Assembly (NCBI GenBank): GCA_000155695.1
Contig: DS990592.1
Span: 2,518,473 to 2,582,472 of the forward strand
DNA length: 64,000 nt
Direction: 5' to 3'
DNA from: Verrucomicrobiia bacterium DG1235
Lineage (GTDB): Bacteria > Verrucomicrobiota > Verrucomicrobiia > Opitutales > Opitutaceae
In this document: positions 19,926-26,898 of the stretch, piece by piece
Numbering within the stretch: the stretch's first letter is position 1
Layout: every line of letters begins with the position of its first letter
Notes under the pieces: generated by a model
Told to the model about the DNA's origin: nothing
The model's database searches: none
What the model saw: only the letters and a program-made list of their open reading frames with translations
Translations under genes and position numbers: made by a program

Positions 19926-20813
19926 CTAAGCTTGCGCGCCGGAATTTGTCGCGGCACTCGCCTGCTCATCAGACGCGACGATCAAGCTAATCTCATCAGC
20001 GGTCGCAGCCTTCTCCCCACCTACCAAAATCTTGCCCGAATAGACCACCATCGGATCGCGACGACGCTTCAACTCCACCGAAAGCTCGAGCTTATCGCCT
20101 GGCTTGCAAACACGGTGACAACGCACCCCGTCCGCGCCCGTGAAGAAAATAGAATCCCCGGCGCTCGCATTCGAGGCCCCCTCAGTCGTAAGAAAATGAA
20201 AAACGCCCAGCTGTCCTAAAGCCTCTAAAAGTATCGATGCAGGGAAGACTGGATTGTCCTTAAAGTGACCGGCCAAAAATGCTTCCTGCCCCGAAATCTC
20301 GTAAACTCCCAACGCCTTCGCTCCGTCGATTTCCGCCGACTGCAGAAATAGAAACGGCTCCTGCTGAGGCATCACCGCTGCAATCTGCTCAACCGGGTAG
20401 TACTTCGCCTTCGCCTCAACTTCCACGCCAGAAAGCTTCGCCGAAATAAAAGTCTTCAAGTCACCCACCGTGCGCAGATCCCAGAGCTCTTCGTTTTTAA
20501 TACTCACCCCAAGCGATTCTTCTACCATCATGATCGCCTCGAACATCGTCAGCGAATCCATGCCGAGATCTTCCATGAATTTCACGGAATCGTCACCGCT
20601 CTTGAGGGTGTCAACAACCTCAGGCTCGAGAAAACGCTCCACGATTCCTAGCACCACAGTCGGCACCAAACTCACGTCCCCGCTCTGGCGAAACGCCAAC
20701 GCGGCCGCAATGGTCTCGGGCGAGCAACGCTTAAGCGTCTCCTTAAGAAGATCGTCCGCGCTCGGCTCGTTAGCCTGGGGAGTTAGATTCGTATTGCTTG
20801 CCTGGTTTGACAT
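19926..20813 (-). CDS. Fusion of acyl carrier protein and FabZ-like dehydratase
   Basis: A 295-residue protein with two recognisable domains. Residues about 25-130 form an acyl carrier protein, with the phosphopantetheine attachment Ser in EDLGMDSLTMFEAIMM. Residues about 140-275 form a hot-dog 3-hydroxyacyl-ACP dehydratase of FabZ type: MPQQEPFLFL, then AGHFKDNPVFPASILLEALG, which keeps the catalytic His and Glu at the right spacing while the usual PG after NPV is replaced by PA. ACP and FabZ are normally separate genes. The downstream ketosynthase supports joint work in an acyl-elongation step. The divergent gene is a glycosyltransferase, so a glycolipid product is conceivable but unproven. 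Confidence 0.83.
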   Translation of the reverse strand: MSNQASNTNLTPQANEPSADDLLKETLKRCSPETIAAALAFRQSGDVSLVPTVVLGIVERFLEPEVVDTLKSGDDSVKFMEDLGMDSLTMFEAIMMVEESLGVSIKNEELWDLRTVGDLKTFISAKLSGVEVEAKAKYYPVEQIAAVMPQQEPFLFLQSAEIDGAKALGVYEISGQEAFLAGHFKDNPVFPASILLEALGQLGVFHFLTTEGASNASAGDSIFFTGADGVRCHRVCKPGDKLELSVELKRRRDPMVVYSGKILVGGEKAATADEISLIVASDEQASAATNSGAQA

Positions 20814-20880
20814 TTCTGCGTGTAAAAAAGGTCCGGCTCATCCGCTTGTAAACAGCAAAAGCAGTACACATACCAGATCC

Positions 20881-20973
20881 ATGCCTAACTTTGACGCCTC
20901 CGAAATTCCGAAGCGATCTAGAAACGTAAGTGCCCTCTCCGATGTTTTAGAGTTGATTCGCGAAAATACTTAA
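20881..20973 (+). CDS. Possible 30-residue small protein
   Basis: An ATG-initiated frame of 30 codons lies between the divergent ACP fusion and glycosyltransferase genes and ends 52 bases before the latter. The peptide is mostly polar with a short amphipathic end (SDVLELIREN). No family is recognised, and no Shine-Dalgarno site is evident. It may equally be untranslated leader or promoter DNA. Confidence 0.15.
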   Translation: MPNFDASEIPKRSRNVSALSDVLELIRENT

Positions 20974-21025
20974 ACTCCTATCCAACACAATTCGAGTCAC
21001 AGGCCCAGCCAAGACTCATTCAAAA

Positions 21026-22213
21026 ATGGAATTTTCCGTCAAAGCGCCGATTCTGATCCTCACCCACGAGTTCGCCCCCACCAAAGGCGGAATCGCGACC
21101 TTCACAGAGGAGATGGCCCGGGCCGCAGCCAAACTGGGCAGAATCGTCGAAGTGTGGGCCCCACAGTCGAACGGCAACCACGATTCCGACTTCCCCTTCA
21201 CCATTCGCAGACTGGATCTCAAAGGAACCCAAGACCTTTCCTGCCAAGCCCGCCTCGCCATGGAAATGATTCGCGAACGCCGACGCCTTCGCAACGCCAT
21301 CGTCTACCTCTGCGAGCCGGGTCCCGTCCTAGCCATGTGCTACCTGCAATTCTTCAAGACCTTCAAACCGGGCAAGCTCATCATCACCTTCCACGGGTCG
21401 GAAATCAAGACCTTTGCGGCAAACCCGGGCAAGCGCATGGCAGTCAACGCCCTCATCAAACGAGCCGATCGCATCAGCACTCCCTCAGAATTCACGCACG
21501 GCCTCCTCAAGCAAAACTTCCCCGTCGCCAAGCGAAAAACCTTTCTCACCCCCGGAGCGCTCCGCTCAAACTTCGAAGAGATCGAAGCACGTCGCTCGCG
21601 CCCCTCCAAAAAGGTCCACATCCTCACCGTCGGACGACTTCACCCTCGCAAGGGACAAGCCTTCATCCTCCACGCCCTCGCCCAACTGCCCCGACAACTC
21701 CGCCGCCAAGTGACGTTCTGGGTCGTCGGAACAGGAAACAAACACGGCTACGAAGACGAACTGCGCGAACTCGCCGACAAAACAGATTTCGGAGTCACCT
21801 TCTTCGGCGACGTCTCCAACGAGCAGCTCGAGGAGCTCTACGCACGCGCCGACATATTCTCCATGACCAGCGTCAACTTCCGCAAAAGCGTCGAAGGCTT
21901 CGGTCTCGTCTACCTCGAAGCAGCCGCCCACGGACTCCCCATCGTCGCCCACCGCATCGGCGGCGTCGCCGAAGCCGTCTCCCACGGAGAAAACGGAATC
22001 CTCGTAGAACCAGGCAATCAAACCGAGCTCACCGCCGCCTTCGGCCAACTTATCCAGGACCGAGACCTTCGCGAAAAAATGGGTCGCAACGGCAAGAAAT
22101 GGGCCCGCCGCAATACCTGGCTCCAGTCCGCGGACCTCCTTTTCAACCGCTGGGACATCACCATCGACCCGTCCCTCGACGAAGCGGAACGCGCCATCGA
22201 GCTCTGCCCCTAA
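21026..22213 (+). CDS. Family 4 glycosyltransferase (GT-B fold)
   Basis: A 395-residue cytosolic or membrane-associated glycosyltransferase. The N-terminal Rossmann half starts ILILTHEFAPTKGGIATF, with the glycine-rich loop GGI typical for GT4. The C-terminal donor-binding half has ILTVGRLHPRKGQ, FFGDVSNEQLEELYARADIF and the E-x7-E signature region EGFGLVYLEAAAHGLPIV followed by GGVAEAV. Such enzymes transfer sugars from nucleotide donors to lipids or polysaccharides. The acceptor is not deducible. It is followed by a thioesterase start 87 bases later on the same strand. Confidence 0.9.
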   Translation: MEFSVKAPILILTHEFAPTKGGIATFTEEMARAAAKLGRIVEVWAPQSNGNHDSDFPFTIRRLDLKGTQDLSCQARLAMEMIRERRRLRNAIVYLCEPGPVLAMCYLQFFKTFKPGKLIITFHGSEIKTFAANPGKRMAVNALIKRADRISTPSEFTHGLLKQNFPVAKRKTFLTPGALRSNFEEIEARRSRPSKKVHILTVGRLHPRKGQAFILHALAQLPRQLRRQVTFWVVGTGNKHGYEDELRELADKTDFGVTFFGDVSNEQLEELYARADIFSMTSVNFRKSVEGFGLVYLEAAAHGLPIVAHRIGGVAEAVSHGENGILVEPGNQTELTAAFGQLIQDRDLREKMGRNGKKWARRNTWLQSADLLFNRWDITIDPSLDEAERAIELCP

Positions 22214-22300
22214 AAGTGCTGGAGCGCTCTCTTGACGGGAGAAGTTCGATTTCGAACGAAGACTGTTGTCACGCGATTCAATTCCCCTTTCCCTCCCCAC

Positions 22301-22699
22301 ATGATCGAAAGCGTCTCCAATATCCAAGTACGCTATGCCGAAACCGACATGATGGGCATCGTCTATCACGCCAACTACCTCCCTTGGCTCGAAATAGGAC
22401 GTACCGAACTCCTCCGCGAAAACGGACTCCCCTATAAGGAAATCGAAGCCCGCGGCGTCATGCTCCCCGTCCTGGAAGTGAACGTCAAATACAAGCGCCC
22501 CGCCAAATACGACGACACCGTAAGCATCCATACGCGGATCTCCGAAAAGCCCTTCCTCAAAATCAAGATAGACTACGAGCTCAAACGCGGCGACGAGCTG
22601 CTCGCCACCGCCACCACCCTTCACGCCTTCATGAATAGCAAAGGCGTCCCCGTTAAGCCCCCCACATTTTTCAAAGAAGCCCTAGCCAAACACTACTAG
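22301..22699 (+). CDS. YbgC-type acyl-CoA thioesterase (4HBT hot-dog)
   Basis: A 132-residue hot-dog thioesterase. The active-site motif RYAETDMMGIVYHANYLPWLE has the conserved Asp followed by YHANY, as in YbgC and 4-hydroxybenzoyl-CoA thioesterases. The ATG at 22301 is chosen because family homology begins there; upstream in-frame codons look like leader. Its TAG stop shares the palindrome CTAG with the stop of the convergent queG gene. It probably hydrolyses short acyl-CoAs; the Tol-Pal neighbours usual for YbgC are absent here. Confidence 0.88.
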   Translation: MIESVSNIQVRYAETDMMGIVYHANYLPWLEIGRTELLRENGLPYKEIEARGVMLPVLEVNVKYKRPAKYDDTVSIHTRISEKPFLKIKIDYELKRGDELLATATTLHAFMNSKGVPVKPPTFFKEALAKHY

Positions 22700-23895
22700 G
22701 CATACTCGCTCAAAACCACTTCATCGACTTCGTTTTCACGCGCAGCGGAGAGGACTTCCTCCGCCTCGTCCCCACACAGCTGATACACCGCCCAGACCGC
22801 GTGGGCTCTCACCAAGGGCTCCTCGTCCCCTTCAGCCAGCGACACGAGCATCGCCACCACCTTGTCCAAAAACGCGCCCCGCTCCATCTCGCTCGAGCCC
22901 ACCGGCCACCAATCCTCGCTTCGCAAGAGATTGCCAGCCGCGATGCACGCATTCCGCTTCAAACCGCGCAACTTCGTACGCTTAACCGGCATCTTCCGAA
23001 ACACCTCGCGAAAGGTCTCAATGTCCATCCCGAGCAAATCCAAAAGCCCCAACTCCGCCACCGCGTAGCGGCTCTCCAAAAGCTGCAAGCGCCCCGCATC
23101 CGCAAACCGATTCCACGGGCAAACATCCAAGCAAATGTCGCATCCGTACACCCGACCGCCGATTTTCGAACGAAGCTCCCTAGGAATCACCCCCTTGTTC
23201 TCGATCGTTTGATACGAAATACACTTTCGCGTATCCAAAAGTCCAGGACTCACAATCGCGCTCGTCGGACACGCATCCATACATCGAGTACACTTCCCAC
23301 AAAGCAGACCCATCTCTGCCTCGGCCATTTCCTCGCGCTTGCCCGATTTTTTCAAAGCCCCGTCAGGCTCGAACTCGAGCGGCACCAACACCGTCGCCAG
23401 CAACAGCCAGTTTCCGTGCGACCTCGAGATCAACATTCCATTCTTCCCCTGCCACCCCATCCCCGACGCAGCCGCCCAGCCCCTCTCCATCACTGGACCC
23501 GTATCCGTGTAATACCGGTAGTCTCTCGGCCCCAAACCGAATTGCAACTCCAACAACTCACCGAGCTTTTTCAACCCAACCAACAAGGTATCATGATAAT
23601 CTCGATACAAAGAATACTTCGCAAAGCCGGTCTGCCGACGAGCGACACTCTCATCCGGCGGAAGGTAATTCACCCCCAGCATGATCACCGAACACGCATC
23701 CTCAAGCACTAGAGTCGGATCCAGCCGCTTCTCGATCGAACGAGCCAGCCACTCCATATCCGCATGATACCCTGCAGCCACCCACTGCCGCAAACGATTG
23801 TTCGGCAGCGGACTCAGATCCGTAAACCTCACCTCGTCAAATCCCAGCTCCCGAATCGCCTCGCGCAGCCCTTCCTTTACAGCTCCAACAATCAT
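22696..23895 (-). CDS. queG: Epoxyqueuosine reductase
   Basis: This 399-residue cytosolic iron-sulfur and cobalamin enzyme catalyses the last step of queuosine synthesis in tRNA, reducing epoxyqueuosine. Two ferredoxin-like 4Fe-4S motifs are present, CGKCTRCMDACPTSAI and CDICLDVCPWNRF, after the N-terminal domain with YHADMEWLARS and VNYLPPDES. A C-terminal HEAT-like section (VRAHAVWAVYQLCGDEAEE) is typical of the longer family members. The ATG at 23895 overlaps the aroK stop as ATGA, so translational coupling is likely. Its stop overlaps that of the convergent thioesterase in a shared CTAG. Confidence 0.93.
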   Translation of the reverse strand: MIVGAVKEGLREAIRELGFDEVRFTDLSPLPNNRLRQWVAAGYHADMEWLARSIEKRLDPTLVLEDACSVIMLGVNYLPPDESVARRQTGFAKYSLYRDYHDTLLVGLKKLGELLELQFGLGPRDYRYYTDTGPVMERGWAAASGMGWQGKNGMLISRSHGNWLLLATVLVPLEFEPDGALKKSGKREEMAEAEMGLLCGKCTRCMDACPTSAIVSPGLLDTRKCISYQTIENKGVIPRELRSKIGGRVYGCDICLDVCPWNRFADAGRLQLLESRYAVAELGLLDLLGMDIETFREVFRKMPVKRTKLRGLKRNACIAAGNLLRSEDWWPVGSSEMERGAFLDKVVAMLVSLAEGDEEPLVRAHAVWAVYQLCGDEAEEVLSAARENEVDEVVLSEYA

Positions 23896-24431
23896 CTCCC
23901 CCACTGTGCCGCTTCGACTTTGTAAGTCCTGCAAACATGCCCCACCACTTCGCCGATCGAACGCCCCTCCGTTAAGATACAGCAATTCGCCTGACGATAA
24001 ATCGGGTCGCGGACAGCCAACATCCTCTCAATTTCAGCCAGCGGATCCTCGACCTGCAAAAGAGGGCGATTCGAATTGTGACGCGTCCGCTCGTAGATCC
24101 CCTGCGCCGTCGCCATCAACGAAAACACAAGTCCACGCGACTTCAGAAAATCCATCATTCCGGGCTGCACCGCGAGCCCGCCCCCGCAGGAAACCAAGCA
24201 TCCCTCGGAAGCATGCCCGCCCTCGACGAACGCTCGCTCCATCTCCCGAAACGCAGGCTCCCCCACCGCTTCGAAAATCTCGGGAATCGACTTACCCTCA
24301 GCCGCCTCGATCGCATGATCGCTATCCATAAAATCCAGCCCCATCCGCTGGGCGACCTGACGGCCCACCGTACTTTTTCCAGTCCCCATAAAACCCACGA
24401 GGTAAAGGTTTGGCTTAGCTGTAATCTTCAT
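23892..24431 (-). CDS. aroK: Shikimate kinase
   Basis: A 179-residue P-loop kinase that phosphorylates shikimate in aromatic amino-acid synthesis. Walker A is GFMGTGKSTVG, followed by the shikimate-binding MDSDHAIE, the conserved Arg region FREMERAFV, the GGG loop SCGGGLAVQ, and the lid Arg segment RTRHNSNRPLLQ. The ATG at 24431 fits the family start; an upstream in-frame ATG at 24467 would add a Gly-rich stretch and overlap the divergent gene. It couples to queG through an ATGA overlap. Only 19 bases separate this start from the divergent fusion gene. Confidence 0.93.
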   Translation of the reverse strand: MKITAKPNLYLVGFMGTGKSTVGRQVAQRMGLDFMDSDHAIEAAEGKSIPEIFEAVGEPAFREMERAFVEGGHASEGCLVSCGGGLAVQPGMMDFLKSRGLVFSLMATAQGIYERTRHNSNRPLLQVEDPLAEIERMLAVRDPIYRQANCCILTEGRSIGEVVGHVCRTYKVEAAQWGR

Positions 24432-24450
24432 AAGGCAGCCTTGCACCCAA

Positions 24451-26223
24451 ATGCCACCGCCCCCCATAGTCTACCCAATAATCCCCTGCAAAATTCCTAA
24501 TTCACTCAAAGCCATCATTTTCGGCGGCGGACTCGCCGGCTCCATACTGGCGGATCGCTTCGTCGCTTCCGGCCACCGTATCCTTCTAGTCGACGACCCC
24601 TCCAAATCCCGCTGCTCCCGCGTAGCCGCCGGACTCATCAACCCCATCGGCGGCAAACGCCTCAAGCTCGCCTGGAAAGCCGACACCCTCATACCCCACG
24701 CCCTCGCCTACTACCGCGACCTCGAATCCAAACACCAACGCCAGCTCTACCACCCCCGCCCCATCCACCGCCTCTTCTCAAATCCAGACGAAGCGACTCT
24801 CTGGCAAAAGCGCCTCCAAGACCCCGCCTACGCCACGATTACAACACCCTTGTGGGAAGCGGCCTTGTGCCGCGATTCAAGCCAACCCAAACTTCAAACC
24901 GGCTTCGCCATCCCCCACGCCGGTTACCTCGACACCAACGCCCTGCTCCACGTCCTCCACTCCAATCTCTCCGACACAAATCCCCTCCTGTCCTCAAGCT
25001 TCAACTACGACGAAATTCAGCCCACTGCCGACGGCGTTACCTTCCGCGATCACACCGCCGACCTCGCCATCTTCGCCGAAGGCCATCTTGCCACTCAAAA
25101 TCCCCATTTTGCCTTCATCCCCTACAAGCCGGCCAAAGGCATTATCGCCACCATCAAACGGCTCTCAGATTCACAATTCACTCCTCACTACTCACTACTC
25201 CCCAACTCCCCCATCCTCCTAAAGGGAAAATTCATCATCCCTCGCCACGACAATACCATCCAAGTCGGAGCCACCTACAATTGGGACGACCCCACCGATA
25301 CGCCAGATGACGCGGGTATCCAAGAACTGGAACAATTTCTCAACCGCGAGCTCGGTCCCGACTCCTGGGCCTTCGACCAGATCCGAGCTGGCGTTCGACC
25401 CGCCACCGCTGGAGCCTACCCCGTCGTTGGCCCACACCCAGACCAGCCCCAGCTCGTCGCCTTCAACGGTTTCGGCTCAAAAGGTTCCATGCAGATCCCC
25501 CACTTCGCCGGCGCCCTCCTCGCATCCCTACAAGCAGCATCCCCTCTCCCACCCGATGCGCTTCCCGCACGCTTCCTAAAAAAGGCCACTTCAAAACCGA
25601 AACGCTGGATCGCCACCAACCTCGTCAAAGACACCGTTCTCAAAAACCTTACCCCCGGTTCCATCGCCATCGACGCCACCGCTGGAAACGGACACGACAC
25701 CCAATGGCTCGCCCAAGCCGTCGGCCCCAGCGGACACGTATTCGCCTACGACATACAAGAGCAAGCCCTCGCCGTCACTCGTCAACGGCTCCAAAAACAA
25801 AGCCTCCTCGACCAGACAACCCTCCTCCACACCGGCCACGAAACCCTCCTTCAAACGATCCCACTTAAACACCACGGTCAAATCTCTGCCATAGTCTTCA
25901 ATCTAGGATTCCTCCCCGGCGGCGACAGCGAGGTCATCACACTCCCCAACACCACCCTAACAGCCCTCAACGCCAGTCTCCAGCTCCTCAAGCCAAACGG
26001 CATCCTAGCCGTCACCCTCTACCCCAGCCACCCCGGAGCCCAACAAGAAGTCGACCAAGTCCTCGCCTGGCTCCACGCACTCCCCTCGACCCAATTTCAA
26101 TCCCAAATCCAAGCCCACCCAAAAAACAACGCTACCTCGCCCTACCCGATTTTCGTGACCAAATCCCTAAGAGACTGTCCAATAAGTCGCTTTCGAGCGA
26201 GCGACGTTCAGTTCGAGTTCTAA
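24451..26223 (+). CDS. FAD-dependent oxidoreductase fused to YtqB/MnmM-like methyltransferase (MnmC-like bifunctional enzyme, proposed)
   Basis: A 590-residue two-domain protein. Residues about 18-370 are a DAO-type FAD oxidoreductase: dinucleotide motif IIFGGGLAGSILADRF, then AAGLINPIGG, RAGVRPATAGAYPVVGPHP and FNGFGSKGSMQIPHFAG, the last similar to the GSRG segment of MnmC's oxidase. Residues about 385-575 match the YtqB/MnmM methyltransferase family: AIDATAGNGHDTQWLAQ (SAM motif I), FAYDIQEQAL and NLGFLPGGD. MnmC makes mnm5(s2)U34 of tRNA using an unrelated methylase at its N-terminus; here the methylase is of MnmM type and C-terminal. The role in tRNA wobble modification is inference. The last 19 residues and the stop come from an inserted repeat. 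The divergent aroK start is 19 bases away. Confidence 0.8.
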   Translation: MPPPPIVYPIIPCKIPNSLKAIIFGGGLAGSILADRFVASGHRILLVDDPSKSRCSRVAAGLINPIGGKRLKLAWKADTLIPHALAYYRDLESKHQRQLYHPRPIHRLFSNPDEATLWQKRLQDPAYATITTPLWEAALCRDSSQPKLQTGFAIPHAGYLDTNALLHVLHSNLSDTNPLLSSSFNYDEIQPTADGVTFRDHTADLAIFAEGHLATQNPHFAFIPYKPAKGIIATIKRLSDSQFTPHYSLLPNSPILLKGKFIIPRHDNTIQVGATYNWDDPTDTPDDAGIQELEQFLNRELGPDSWAFDQIRAGVRPATAGAYPVVGPHPDQPQLVAFNGFGSKGSMQIPHFAGALLASLQAASPLPPDALPARFLKKATSKPKRWIATNLVKDTVLKNLTPGSIAIDATAGNGHDTQWLAQAVGPSGHVFAYDIQEQALAVTRQRLQKQSLLDQTTLLHTGHETLLQTIPLKHHGQISAIVFNLGFLPGGDSEVITLPNTTLTALNASLQLLKPNGILAVTLYPSHPGAQQEVDQVLAWLHALPSTQFQSQIQAHPKNNATSPYPIFVTKSLRDCPISRFRASDVQFEF

Positions 26224-26335
26224 ATTCTGGCTTTCGATTGGAGGTATACCCGGAGGGTATATCGAAATGAGACAACGAAATTTAGGACCGAAATGAACGA
26301 GATCACGAAGAAATTGGACTTATTGGACAGTCTCT
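26170..26335. mobile_element. MITE-like hairpin element, copy 1
   Basis: A 166-base element with long terminal inverted repeats: AGAGACTGTCCAATAAGTC at the left and its exact reverse complement at the right. The outermost bases are flanked by TAA on both sides (shared partly with the repeat ends), which fits a 3-bp target duplication. Inside is a compound hairpin: TTTCGA/TCGAAA (26232-26237 with 26262-26267) enclosing TATACCC/GGGTATA with loop GGA. It encodes no transposase. It interrupts the end of the fusion gene and supplies its stop codon. A second element with the same core and length lies at 29786-29950. Confidence 0.75.
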
Positions 26336-26390
26336 AAGCTAATACCCAAAAACACCTGTGCCGATCTGTGCAATCTGTGGGCCAAGAAAA

Positions 26391-26867
26391 TCACCGCGTC
26401 AATCTTCTCACCGCATCCCCACATTCCGGATACGTCGCCACCAACTCATCACGCTGCCCAATTTCAAAACCCTCCCATTCAAACCCCGGCGTCACTACGC
26501 AGCTCATCAAAGTCCAGCCGTTCTCCCCATCAACCAACGGAGCTCCGCCAAACCACAGACCCGGCTCAAATACCAGATGCGGCGATTCGCCCTTCTCAAA
26601 ATCACGCCCCAGCACATCCCAGCGCCCCGCGCCATCCTCCCCGATCCTGAACACCTCAAACGCGTCCCCATCCAAAAAGAAAAACTGCTCCACCGCGTCC
26701 AGCCGATGCAGAGCCGAAAACTCCTCTCGCGTGAACAAGGCGTAAATCGTCGTACTCCTCGCCCGCCCAGAAGCATCCGTCTCACCCGTATGAATACGCC
26801 GAAAAAAACCGCCCTCATGCTCGATACGCTCCAACTCCAACCGCTCCACAACCTCCTCAGCCCTCAT
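26391..26867 (-). CDS. Cupin protein, DUF985 type
   Basis: A 158-residue single-domain cupin. The order EGGFFRRIHTG, STTIYALFTREEFSALHRLDAVEQFFFLDGDAFEVF and later LVFEPGLWFGGAP, FEWEGFEIGQRDEL matches the DUF985 family (PF06172), which binds a metal or sugar ligand in a beta-barrel; the reaction is not established. The ATG at 26867 is chosen: AGGA lies 7 bases upstream, one of several copies in a tandem heptamer. It is the downstream gene of a likely two-gene unit with the DNA polymerase (gap about 30 bases). Confidence 0.85.
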   Translation of the reverse strand: MRAEEVVERLELERIEHEGGFFRRIHTGETDASGRARSTTIYALFTREEFSALHRLDAVEQFFFLDGDAFEVFRIGEDGAGRWDVLGRDFEKGESPHLVFEPGLWFGGAPLVDGENGWTLMSCVVTPGFEWEGFEIGQRDELVATYPECGDAVRRLTR

Positions 26868-26870
26868 CAC

Positions 26871-26896
26871 TAATTCCTAATTCCTAATTCCTAATT
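26871..26896. repeat. Tandem heptamer TAATTCC, about 3.7 copies
   Basis: The heptamer TAATTCC is repeated without change between the polymerase stop and the cupin start. Read on the minus strand each copy contains AGGA, so the copy nearest the gene acts as the Shine-Dalgarno site. Confidence 0.85.
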
Positions 26897-26898
26897 AA

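Noticed and set aside
21154..22437. Plus-strand frame of 427 codons overlapping the glycosyltransferase
   Set aside because: The product is extremely rich in Arg, His and Pro, as expected for an out-of-frame reading of GC-rich coding DNA.
21566..22624. Minus-strand frame of 352 codons
   Set aside because: It spans two well-supported plus-strand genes (glycosyltransferase and thioesterase) and shows no recognisable domain.
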